Counted from the first letter of the stretch, positions 1-6,351 are shown. The stretch is 7,968 nt of DNA from Elusimicrobiota bacterium (GCA_031259185.1 JAIRLV010000292.1:1-7968), one strand, 5' to 3'. Program-made: numbers and translations. Notes: generated from the sequence alone by a model not told the origin.

Positions 1-78
1 CTAAGTGATGATGAGATCTTTGATTTATATGAATTATCTGAGAAAGAAAGGGAATATATTTTGTCTAAGTATAACTAA
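1..78 (+). CDS. 3' end of a gene entering from outside (possible DNA methyltransferase tail)
   Basis: Frame 1 is open from the first base to a TAA at 76-78 and encodes 25 residues beginning LSDDEIFDLYELSEKERE. The composition (acidic, amphipathic, ending in Lys-Tyr-Asn) looks like a genuine protein C-terminus. The pattern of an acidic 'LY-L-(T/S)E-E' tail is common at the end of Eco57I-like/type IIG adenine methyltransferases, which would fit a restriction-modification neighbourhood, but 25 residues are too few to assign a family. The 5' part lies beyond the window edge. A Shine-Dalgarno-like AAGGAG follows at 111-116, suggesting that a further gene once followed it. That this is coding is moderately supported; the function is a guess. 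Confidence 0.5.
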   Translation, partial: LSDDEIFDLYELSEKEREYILSKYN

Positions 79-118
79 ACACGATCACTAGCTAAGATAG
101 ACTTTATTATAAGGAGAC

Positions 119-166
119 TTGAAAATTGATGAATGGATTTGGAAATATCCTGCAGAATGGATATAA
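119..166 (+). pseudogene. Short coding remnant (KIDEWIWKYPAEWI)
   Basis: From a TTG at 119 the frame reads KIDEWIWKYPAEWI and stops at TAA 164-166. The four tryptophans and protein-like order are unusual for random AT-rich DNA. A strong Shine-Dalgarno-like AAGGAG lies at 111-116, but only two bases separate it from the TTG, too close for efficient use. It is 12 bases before ATG 129 and 16 before ATG 133, which open unconvincing 14- and 31-codon frames. I infer the truncated start of a gene that once followed the one ending at 78. No family is recognised and chance is possible. Confidence 0.25.
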
Positions 167-917
167 GATATAATCTAAATAAACTGATTATATTTTTATT
201 TGTGTGTAGGTTAATCTCTATAAAATAAATTTAATAAGCTATAATAGTGAGGTAAAACATAAAAGTCAGATTTAAATTTTGCATTGATTAAAAATGGTTA
301 TATATTCCAATAAAAGTTGTGTGCTGTTTGTGCTTATTTTAATATCACACAAGGAAGCTTAAATATTTTGGCTAAAGCACTATTTTTTTTAGTATTTTAT
401 TATTGTCATCTTTTTTTACATTCCGCAAAAATACAGGCAAACAACTAGTATAAGTTGTCATTATGTTTAAAAAGGTGCATTTATCGTCGTAAAATCCGCA
501 AATTATTTTATGGTATATATCTGGTATGGTATGATTTTTAATGCAATAAAAGTGACTATTTTTTTGCTAGTTTGATATCATCCATACCTTTAGAAAATTT
601 AATCTTGTTTATAGTTCTAATGCTAATAGTTATTTGATCATTTAAATTTTGTACCTTCTTTAAATTTGCTTAGAGGTCTCATAGAGGATCAAACAGTCCT
701 GCACGCAATTTCGATTTCATGAAGTAAAATAATTCAAATAAAATTAATAAAAATAAGTTTTCTCAATATCTATTAAATAAAAATTATTCCTTTTATCATG
801 TTTTGAAATATGTCGCTGTTATATTTATAATAAACCTGATCACTTCCATATTGGATTGGAAACAATGAAACTTGTACTTTTACCGAGTTGTTTAAATGAT
901 TTCCAAATAAATATGTG
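167..917. other. AT-rich gene-poor stretch
   Basis: No convincing gene is seen in these roughly 750 bases on either strand. The sequence is strongly AT-rich with frequent stops. It contains a TTGTGTG/CACACAA inverted repeat (317-352), three GGTAT copies at 512-532 and homopolymer T runs around 384-420. On the minus strand, 556-669 is open for 37 codons but has no start codon at its beginning. The 65-codon plus-strand frame starting at 856 lies largely antisense to the decayed minus-strand gene at 918-1285 and is rejected as a gene. Confidence 0.6.
317..352. repeat. 7-bp inverted repeat TTGTGTG / CACACAA
   Basis: TTGTGTG at 317-323 is matched by its reverse complement CACACAA at 346-352, separated by 22 bases. 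In DNA it could be a dyad operator; in RNA a hairpin with a long loop. No T-run follows directly and no gene starts just after it, so it is neither a typical terminator nor a clear regulatory site. It may be chance in low-complexity DNA. Confidence 0.3.
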
Positions 918-1285
918 TTACATCATAAACCTAATTACCGATAGTTTTGTAAGAACAGCATCACGCTCAAGCCGCTCACAAATTTCATCGTGCATATCAA
1001 AAGTTGTTTCATCAGCCAAATTCTCTAAAAGATTCGCTACCTCGTATTCATAATCGTCATGACAGGCAGGAGCTTCTCCGCGATGACAAATTTCCTTGCG
1101 ATCGTTGTTATGTTTTTTTCAGCCAAATTCTGATAAGAGAAAGTACTCGACTTCGGACACTTCAATAGTTTCCACGCCATTATTCAGCGGGCATCTATAC
1201 TTAAATTTACCGTCCTCAGTCCTTTTAACACGCTTCGATTAAGAATATACGGCGGTAAATCGCCCAAGTAAATGCCACGATTTTT
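918..1285 (-). pseudogene. Decayed gene of unknown function, minus strand
   Basis: Read leftward, three consecutive open segments look like one protein broken by mutation. The first contains GIYLGDLPPYILNRSVLK (frame opening at 1285). A one-base loss in an A-run near 1223-1228 would join it to a second frame containing KRTEDGKFKYRCPLNNGV and EVEYFLLSEFG. That ends at a TGA (1119-1121), after which the same frame continues for 66 codons, including DDYEYEVANLLENLADE and MHDEICERLERDAVLTKLS, to TAA at 918-920. These acidic, well-mixed segments and a richer base composition than the flanks support former coding. No family is recognised. A promoter-like TGgTATAAT lies upstream. The breaks could be sequencing errors, but the intact hsdR nearby makes true decay more likely. 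Confidence 0.45.
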
Positions 1286-1302
1286 CTAACCCTTACGGAG
1301 AA

Positions 1303-1311
1303 ATTATACCA
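1303..1311 (-). promoter_or_regulatory. Extended -10 promoter element before the decayed minus-strand gene
   Basis: Read leftward this is TGGTATAAT: a perfect TATAAT with the TGn extension that can replace a good -35 box. The -35 position (TGGATT) is poor. An AAGGG motif at 1290-1294 and a GTG at 1277-1279 lie downstream, but the GTG frame gives only 17 codons, in a different frame from the protein-like segments. The element fits as the former promoter of the decayed gene. Confidence 0.45.
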
Positions 1312-1394
1312 TGAATTAAGGATAAAATCCACTGCGATATAACAGCAAAATTCACAACATGAGACATTTTTTATGCTAATTTTTAATAGTTATT

Positions 1395-1499
1395 TTGTCG
1401 AATCATTCAATCCTTAAGCAGGATAAGAAATTGCGATTATGGCTTAATTTCGATGCGCCTACGGGTGATGGAGCAATCAGAAAACCTGTTTTTTTTTGA
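1395..1499 (+). other. 34-codon open frame ending in a T9 run (possible remnant)
   Basis: From a TTG at 1395 the frame encodes 34 residues, including KKLRLWLNFDAPTGDGAIRK, and ends at TGA 1497-1499 immediately after a run of nine Ts (1489-1497). Adding or removing Ts in that run would extend the frame only a few codons (EINYGLN). The residue order looks protein-like, but there is no Shine-Dalgarno sequence and no clear promoter. It could be a coding fragment left by rearrangement or a chance frame. The function is unknown. Confidence 0.25.
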
Positions 1500-1572
1500 G
1501 ATAAACTACGGATTGAATTAGGCATAGATTTAAGATTTCTTCAAATACTTTTGTCAAACAAGGTTTTTACAC

Positions 1573-1602
1573 TTTACATCATTGTTACTTTTATGTTAGA
1601 AT
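1573..1602 (+). promoter_or_regulatory. Promoter of the XRE regulator-hsdR cassette
   Basis: A -35 box TTTACA (1573-1578, five of six consensus bases) and a -10 box TAGAAT (1597-1602, five of six) are separated by 18 bases. The -10 is preceded by TG at 1594-1595, giving the extended form TGtTAGAAT. The predicted transcript start is near 1609. No equally good promoter is visible in the 55-base gap before hsdR, so this one probably drives both genes. Confidence 0.65.
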
Positions 1603-1617
1603 ATTGTTATAAAAATG

Positions 1618-1627
1618 GTATGGACAA
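1618..1627 (+). promoter_or_regulatory. Candidate operator half-site GTATGGACAA at the regulator start
   Basis: GTATGGACAA here is the exact reverse complement of TTGTCCATAC at 1846-1855, just before hsdR. It lies within about 20 bases of the predicted transcript start, a usual place for autorepressor binding. Translated from the upstream ATG it gives an atypical lead peptide (MVWTTK), which fits it being leader rather than coding. Binding by the XRE protein is inference. Confidence 0.4.
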
Positions 1628-1632
1628 CAAAA

Positions 1633-1818
1633 ATGACTTTTGGCGAAAAAATTAAAAAAACAAGATTGGAACAGTTTTTTACGCAGAAGGAGATGGCGAA
1701 AGTATTAGGCGTGTCTACGCTTTCAATTATTCGTTGGGAAAACGAACAAAGTAAGCCGAGTTTAGCCACACAAAAGAAATTCCACGATTATTGTAAAAGC
1801 AAGAATATTGTATTCTGA
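1633..1818 (+). CDS. XRE-family helix-turn-helix transcriptional regulator
   Basis: A small cytoplasmic DNA-binding protein of 61 residues from this start, 67 if ATG 1615 is used. It is essentially one HTH_3/Cro-CI-like domain: TQKEMAKVLGVS (about residues 17-28) forms helix 2 and the turn, and TLSIIRWEN (29-37) the recognition helix with the typical WEN ending. There is no sensor or enzymatic domain. I prefer ATG 1633 because MTFGEKIKK is a typical family start, GGA lies eight bases upstream, and the promoter would start RNA only about six bases before ATG 1615. It lies 55 bases before hsdR on the same strand, so it probably controls the restriction cassette. It is not a recognisable C protein of type II systems, whose usual C-box (GACTnnnAGTC) I do not see. 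The HTH identity is firm; the target is inferred. Confidence 0.85.
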   Translation: MTFGEKIKKTRLEQFFTQKEMAKVLGVSTLSIIRWENEQSKPSLATQKKFHDYCKSKNIVF

Positions 1819-1823
1819 AATTT

Positions 1824-1855
1824 GTATGGCGTAACTTCGATAGTTTTGTCCATAC
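1824..1855 (+). promoter_or_regulatory. Inverted repeat GTATGG...CCATAC in the hsdR leader
   Basis: GTATGG (1824-1829) and CCATAC (1850-1855) form a six-base dyad with a 20-base spacer in the short gap before hsdR. The right half is part of TTGTCCATAC (1846-1855), which also pairs exactly with GTATGGACAA at 1618-1627. The site could be an operator for the upstream XRE protein or an mRNA hairpin ending seven bases before the hsdR Shine-Dalgarno. Which of these it is cannot be decided from sequence. Confidence 0.4.
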
Positions 1856-1862
1856 GGAACAT

Positions 1863-1867
1863 GGTGA
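1863..1867 (+). promoter_or_regulatory. Ribosome binding site of hsdR
   Basis: GGTGA ends six bases before ATG 1874 and matches the 3' part of the consensus AGGAGGTGA. It supports ATG 1874 as the start. An ATG at 1861 is in another frame. Confidence 0.55.
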
Positions 1868-1873
1868 CAGTAA

Positions 1874-4018
1874 ATGAGCGAAATTTTAACTGAAGAAGAT
1901 GTAAAACTTAGGTTTATCACGCCAGCCTTAACGAATAAAGGATGGACAGCAGACCAAATGCGAATGGAAAAAGCTATTCGCAGGGATTCTAAATTTACGG
2001 ATGGAAAAGTTATTATAAAAGGTAACACTGCAAAACGTGGGAATCCGCTAAAAGCCGATTACGTTTTATATCATCATAATAATTTTCCGATTGCTGTAAT
2101 TGAAGCAAAAAAAGCGGTACTCAATATTGGAGACGGCATACAGCAGGCTATTGATTATGCTAAGCGGTTGGATATCCCTTTCGCATACGCCAGTAATGGG
2201 AAAGGATTTCTTGAGCATGACTTCTTAACGGGCTTTGAACGCGAGATTGCATTAAACGATTTTCCTACTGCTGATGAATTATGGAAGAGACGTAATGCGA
2301 AAGAGCAAATAACGCCTGCTATTGAAAAAGTTATCAATCAACCATATTTTTTTTGTGAAGGCTGGTATGTACCACGATATTATCAAAGAATAGCTGTAAA
2401 CCGTACTGTTGAAGCGGTTGCAAAGAATCAAAGACGCCTTTTACTCGTAATGGCTACTGGCACAGGCAAAACATTTACAGCATTTCAAATAATTCATAAA
2501 CTTTACGAATCTAGTGCGGTAAAAAAAGTTCTATATCTCGCTGACCGCAATATTTTAATCGACCAAACTATTCTAAATGACTTTGCTCCATTTAAGGATA
2601 AAAACATACTCACAAAAGTCGAAAATAAAACCCTCGACAGTGCATACGATATCTTCATGTCTCTCTATCATCAATTATCTGGCGATGATGAATTGGAAAC
2701 ATTTAGACAGTTTAGTCCAGATTTTTTTGACCTCATTATCGTTGACGAGTGTCATCGAGGAAGCGCAAAAGAAAATTCACGTTGGCGTAAAATTCTTGAT
2801 TATTTCACTAACGCTATTCATATCGGCATGACAGCTACACCTAAAGAGACAGATGATGTTTCAAATAGTCTATATTTTGGTGATGCGATATATACATATT
2901 CTCTAAAGCAAGGTATTGACGACGGATTTCTTGCCCCTTACCGTGTTCTTAGAATCGGTATTGATAAAGATTTAGAAGGATATATTCCCGAAGCTGGTAA
3001 AGTTGATGATTATGGTAACGAATTACCGCAAAAAGTTTTTACTTCAAAGGACTTTGACCGCACTCTGATAATAGATGAACGAACTAAAATTGTAGCGCGA
3101 CGTATAACCGAATTCTTAAAACAAAATGACAGATATGCTAAAACGATTGTATTTTGCGTTGATGAAGACCATGCACTCCGCATGCGGCAAGCCCTTGTAA
3201 ATGAAAATAATGACTTAATAAAAATAAACGATAAATTTGTCATGAGGATAACTGGAAGCGACCAACTAGGCAAACAGCAGCTTGAAAATTTTATTGATAA
3301 TAATACAAAATATCCAACCATTGTTACTACATCGGAATTACTTTCGACGGGTGTGGATTGCCAAATGGTGAAAGTTATTGTCCTTGATGCTGTTATAAAT
3401 TCGATGACAAAATTCAAGCAAATAATAGGGCGCGGTACAAGGCTTGTTTGGAATAAGGATAAAAGGTATTTTACAATTCTTGATTTCCGAAAAGCAACGC
3501 TCAAATTTAGCGACCCTGAGTTTGACGGTCCCGCATCATCTGTTTATGATATAGACAAAAATAAGCCACTTCCTACACCAACAGTAGATGACGACTTCGA
3601 CGATATCGGCGACCTCGATGATGTCAATCCGAGAAAATATCGCGTATCTGACGTCCCCGCTTCAATTATTAGTGAACTGGAACTTATTTACGGTGAAAAC
3701 GGAAGATTAGTTGTAAACCATTCGTACAACTTTAAGTCTTTAATAATTGAAAGATACCCGACAGCCGAAACGTTCATTGCAGATTGGCATGATGGTAACA
3801 AACAAGAAATACTTGATTATTTTGAGGAAAAAGGCGTTGATCTTAATCGTTTCAAAGAAAAAGTCGGTAAAGATGTTGATATATACGACATTATACTTAT
3901 GATTGGCTTTGATAAAGAAGCAAAGATAAAAACAGAACGTATAAATGATGTCAAAAACGATGAATTTTATCAAAAATTATCCGATCGGATAATTTTTGAT
4001 AAAATTCATCGTTTTTGA
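1874..4018 (+). CDS. hsdR: Type I restriction enzyme R subunit (EcoEI-like), 3' end chimeric at the palindrome axis
   Basis: This is the motor and nuclease subunit of a type I restriction-modification complex, which with HsdM and HsdS translocates unmodified DNA using ATP and cuts it. The N-terminal PD-(D/E)xK nuclease is visible as Asp62, Glu77-Ala-Lys79 and QxxxY at 91-95. The SF2 helicase follows: Walker A ATGTGKT (194-200), YLADRNILIDQ (221-231), DECH (291-294), GMTATP (318-323), TIVFC (424-428), SELLSTGVD (487-495) and QIIGRGTRL (516-524). From about residue 590 it enters the EcoEI_R_C-type C-terminal region. Codon 704 straddles the axis at 3984/3985, so residues 705-714 (RIIFDKIHRF) and the TGA at 4016-4018 are reverse complement of the gene itself. 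Relatives are usually around 750-820 residues, so perhaps 50-100 native residues are missing. No catalytic motif is lost. A strong start and RBS support ATG 1874. hsdM and hsdS are absent. Confidence 0.95.
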   Translation: MSEILTEEDVKLRFITPALTNKGWTADQMRMEKAIRRDSKFTDGKVIIKGNTAKRGNPLKADYVLYHHNNFPIAVIEAKKAVLNIGDGIQQAIDYAKRLDIPFAYASNGKGFLEHDFLTGFEREIALNDFPTADELWKRRNAKEQITPAIEKVINQPYFFCEGWYVPRYYQRIAVNRTVEAVAKNQRRLLLVMATGTGKTFTAFQIIHKLYESSAVKKVLYLADRNILIDQTILNDFAPFKDKNILTKVENKTLDSAYDIFMSLYHQLSGDDELETFRQFSPDFFDLIIVDECHRGSAKENSRWRKILDYFTNAIHIGMTATPKETDDVSNSLYFGDAIYTYSLKQGIDDGFLAPYRVLRIGIDKDLEGYIPEAGKVDDYGNELPQKVFTSKDFDRTLIIDERTKIVARRITEFLKQNDRYAKTIVFCVDEDHALRMRQALVNENNDLIKINDKFVMRITGSDQLGKQQLENFIDNNTKYPTIVTTSELLSTGVDCQMVKVIVLDAVINSMTKFKQIIGRGTRLVWNKDKRYFTILDFRKATLKFSDPEFDGPASSVYDIDKNKPLPTPTVDDDFDDIGDLDDVNPRKYRVSDVPASIISELELIYGENGRLVVNHSYNFKSLIIERYPTAETFIADWHDGNKQEILDYFEEKGVDLNRFKEKVGKDVDIYDIILMIGFDKEAKIKTERINDVKNDEFYQKLSDRIIFDKIHRF

Positions 4019-6095
4019 CATCATTTATACGTTCTGTTTTTATCTTTGCTTCTTTATCAAAGCCAATCATAAGTATAATGTCGTATATATCAACATCTTT
4101 ACCGACTTTTTCTTTGAAACGATTAAGATCAACGCCTTTTTCCTCAAAATAATCAAGTATTTCTTGTTTGTTACCATCATGCCAATCTGCAATGAACGTT
4201 TCGGCTGTCGGGTATCTTTCAATTATTAAAGACTTAAAGTTGTACGAATGGTTTACAACTAATCTTCCGTTTTCACCGTAAATAAGTTCCAGTTCACTAA
4301 TAATTGAAGCGGGGACGTCAGATACGCGATATTTTCTCGGATTGACATCATCGAGGTCGCCGATATCGTCGAAGTCGTCATCTACTGTTGGTGTAGGAAG
4401 TGGCTTATTTTTGTCTATATCATAAACAGATGATGCGGGACCGTCAAACTCAGGGTCGCTAAATTTGAGCGTTGCTTTTCGGAAATCAAGAATTGTAAAA
4501 TACCTTTTATCCTTATTCCAAACAAGCCTTGTACCGCGCCCTATTATTTGCTTGAATTTTGTCATCGAATTTATAACAGCATCAAGGACAATAACTTTCA
4601 CCATTTGGCAATCCACACCCGTCGAAAGTAATTCCGATGTAGTAACAATGGTTGGATATTTTGTATTATTATCAATAAAATTTTCAAGCTGCTGTTTGCC
4701 TAGTTGGTCGCTTCCAGTTATCCTCATGACAAATTTATCGTTTATTTTTATTAAGTCATTATTTTCATTTACAAGGGCTTGCCGCATGCGGAGTGCATGG
4801 TCTTCATCAACGCAAAATACAATCGTTTTAGCATATCTGTCATTTTGTTTTAAGAATTCGGTTATACGTCGCGCTACAATTTTAGTTCGTTCATCTATTA
4901 TCAGAGTGCGGTCAAAGTCCTTTGAAGTAAAAACTTTTTGCGGTAATTCGTTACCATAATCATCAACTTTACCAGCTTCGGGAATATATCCTTCTAAATC
5001 TTTATCAATACCGATTCTAAGAACACGGTAAGGGGCAAGAAATCCGTCGTCAATACCTTGCTTTAGAGAATATGTATATATCGCATCACCAAAATATAGA
5101 CTATTTGAAACATCATCTGTCTCTTTAGGTGTAGCTGTCATGCCGATATGAATAGCGTTAGTGAAATAATCAAGAATTTTACGCCAACGTGAATTTTCTT
5201 TTGCGCTTCCTCGATGACACTCGTCAACGATAATGAGGTCAAAAAAATCTGGACTAAACTGTCTAAATGTTTCCAATTCATCATCGCCAGATAATTGATG
5301 ATAGAGAGACATGAAGATATCGTATGCACTGTCGAGGGTTTTATTTTCGACTTTTGTGAGTATGTTTTTATCCTTAAATGGAGCAAAGTCATTTAGAATA
5401 GTTTGGTCGATTAAAATATTGCGGTCAGCGAGATATAGAACTTTTTTTACCGCACTAGATTCGTAAAGTTTATGAATTATTTGAAATGCTGTAAATGTTT
5501 TGCCTGTGCCAGTAGCCATTACGAGTAAAAGGCGTCTTTGATTCTTTGCAACCGCTTCAACAGTACGGTTTACAGCTATTCTTTGATAATATCGTGGTAC
5601 ATACCAGCCTTCACAAAAAAAATATGGTTGATTGATAACTTTTTCAATAGCAGGCGTTATTTGCTCTTTCGCATTACGTCTCTTCCATAATTCATCAGCA
5701 GTAGGAAAATCGTTTAATGCAATCTCGCGTTCAAAGCCCGTTAAGAAGTCATGCTCAAGAAATCCTTTCCCATTACTGGCGTATGCGAAAGGGATATCCA
5801 ACCGCTTAGCATAATCAATAGCCTGCTGTATGCCGTCTCCAATATTGAGTACCGCTTTTTTTGCTTCAATTACAGCAATCGGAAAATTATTATGATGATA
5901 TAAAACGTAATCGGCTTTTAGCGGATTCCCACGTTTTGCAGTGTTACCTTTTATAATAACTTTTCCATCCGTAAATTTAGAATCCCTGCGAATAGCTTTT
6001 TCCATTCGCATTTGGTCTGCTGTCCATCCTTTATTCGTTAAGGCTGGCGTGATAAACCTAAGTTTTACATCTTCTTCAGTTAAAATTTCGCTCAT
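3951..6095 (-). CDS. hsdR: Mirror copy of the type I restriction R subunit
   Basis: Identical 714-codon frame read leftward from ATG at 6093-6095, overlapping the other copy tail to tail by 68 bases (3951-4018). Bases 3985-6095 correspond to native hsdR; the segment left of the axis is antisense of the same gene. All nuclease and helicase motifs are as in the left copy. Treat it as the same locus. Confidence 0.95.
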   Translation of the reverse strand: MSEILTEEDVKLRFITPALTNKGWTADQMRMEKAIRRDSKFTDGKVIIKGNTAKRGNPLKADYVLYHHNNFPIAVIEAKKAVLNIGDGIQQAIDYAKRLDIPFAYASNGKGFLEHDFLTGFEREIALNDFPTADELWKRRNAKEQITPAIEKVINQPYFFCEGWYVPRYYQRIAVNRTVEAVAKNQRRLLLVMATGTGKTFTAFQIIHKLYESSAVKKVLYLADRNILIDQTILNDFAPFKDKNILTKVENKTLDSAYDIFMSLYHQLSGDDELETFRQFSPDFFDLIIVDECHRGSAKENSRWRKILDYFTNAIHIGMTATPKETDDVSNSLYFGDAIYTYSLKQGIDDGFLAPYRVLRIGIDKDLEGYIPEAGKVDDYGNELPQKVFTSKDFDRTLIIDERTKIVARRITEFLKQNDRYAKTIVFCVDEDHALRMRQALVNENNDLIKINDKFVMRITGSDQLGKQQLENFIDNNTKYPTIVTTSELLSTGVDCQMVKVIVLDAVINSMTKFKQIIGRGTRLVWNKDKRYFTILDFRKATLKFSDPEFDGPASSVYDIDKNKPLPTPTVDDDFDDIGDLDDVNPRKYRVSDVPASIISELELIYGENGRLVVNHSYNFKSLIIERYPTAETFIADWHDGNKQEILDYFEEKGVDLNRFKEKVGKDVDIYDIILMIGFDKEAKIKTERINDVKNDEFYQKLSDRIIFDKIHRF

Positions 6096-6101
6096 TTACT
6101 G

Positions 6102-6106
6102 TCACC
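6102..6106 (-). promoter_or_regulatory. Mirror of the hsdR ribosome binding site
   Basis: GGTGA read leftward, six bases before the mirrored hsdR start; same site as 1863-1867. Confidence 0.55.
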
Positions 6107-6113
6107 ATGTTCC

Positions 6114-6145
6114 GTATGGACAAAACTATCGAAGTTACGCCATAC
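6114..6145 (-). promoter_or_regulatory. Mirror of the hsdR leader inverted repeat
   Basis: Mirror of 1824-1855, with GTATGG and CCATAC halves. It is placed between the mirrored regulator and hsdR. Confidence 0.4.
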
Positions 6146-6150
6146 AAATT

Positions 6151-6336
6151 TCAGAATACAATATTCTTGCTTTTACAATAATCGTGGAATTTCTTTTGTG
6201 TGGCTAAACTCGGCTTACTTTGTTCGTTTTCCCAACGAATAATTGAAAGCGTAGACACGCCTAATACTTTCGCCATCTCCTTCTGCGTAAAAAACTGTTC
6301 CAATCTTGTTTTTTTAATTTTTTCGCCAAAAGTCAT
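6151..6336 (-). CDS. Mirror copy of the XRE-family regulator
   Basis: Identical 61-residue Cro/CI-like helix-turn-helix protein read leftward (67 residues if the upstream ATG at 6352-6354 is used). The motifs TQKEMAKVLGVS and TLSIIRWEN are unchanged. Same gene as at 1633-1818. Confidence 0.85.
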   Translation of the reverse strand: MTFGEKIKKTRLEQFFTQKEMAKVLGVSTLSIIRWENEQSKPSLATQKKFHDYCKSKNIVF

Positions 6337-6341
6337 TTTTG

Positions 6342-6351
6342 TTGTCCATAC
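6342..6351 (-). promoter_or_regulatory. Mirror of the candidate operator half-site GTATGGACAA
   Basis: Mirror of 1618-1627, just inside the predicted transcript start of the mirrored regulator. Confidence 0.4.

Larger units (their letters stand above)
1..3984 (+). repeat. Left arm of a whole-window perfect inverted repeat
   Basis: This arm is repeated in exact reverse complement as bases 3985-7968. I compared the two window ends, the stretches around 59-118, 301-360 and 1081-1140, and all long reading frames; each had an identical mirror with coordinates summing to 7969. There is no spacer: the axis lies between bases 3984 and 3985 inside CCGATCGG. Both coding and non-coding DNA are mirrored, which is unlike a transposon or duplicated operon with diverging copies. 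Long perfect palindromes are known to be cut or lost in bacteria (SbcCD), so an assembly or fold-back origin is the favoured inference. Confidence 0.98.

Noticed and set aside
294-362. 22-codon plus-strand frame (MVIYSNKSCVLF...)
   Set aside because: No ribosome binding site and no context; a hydrophobic reading is expected from T-rich DNA.
556-669. 37-codon open stretch on the minus strand containing KVQNLNDQITISIRTINKIK
   Set aside because: It has no start codon at its beginning and lies in AT-rich DNA where such lysine/isoleucine-rich frames arise by chance.
856-1053. 65-codon plus-strand frame (and mirror at 6916-7113)
   Set aside because: No ribosome binding site, a serine/arginine-rich composition typical of an antisense frame, and it overlaps the more protein-like minus-strand remnant.
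1133-1180. Minus-strand 47-codon frame starting MAWKLLKCPKS (spanning about 1038-1180)
   Set aside because: It overlaps the more acidic, more protein-like frame of the decayed gene and has no ribosome binding site.
1762-2028. 88-codon minus-strand frame across the regulator-hsdR gap (and mirror)
   Set aside because: It is antisense to two well-supported genes and their leader, with no own promoter or ribosome site.
3010-3504. 164-codon frame antisense to hsdR (and mirror at 4465-4959)
   Set aside because: Serine- and arginine-rich shadow of the conserved helicase domain; the sense strand clearly codes.
3951-4018. A rho-independent bidirectional terminator between convergent genes
   Set aside because: The apparent stem is just the centre of the 8-kb palindrome and lies in coding sequence.
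3900-4068. A hairpin telomere of a linear plasmid or phage at the palindrome centre
   Set aside because: The axis cuts through the conserved C-terminal part of hsdR, leaving no natural stop. Hairpin telomeres normally lie in non-coding DNA, and no protelomerase gene or nested telomere repeat is visible. It cannot be fully excluded without reads.
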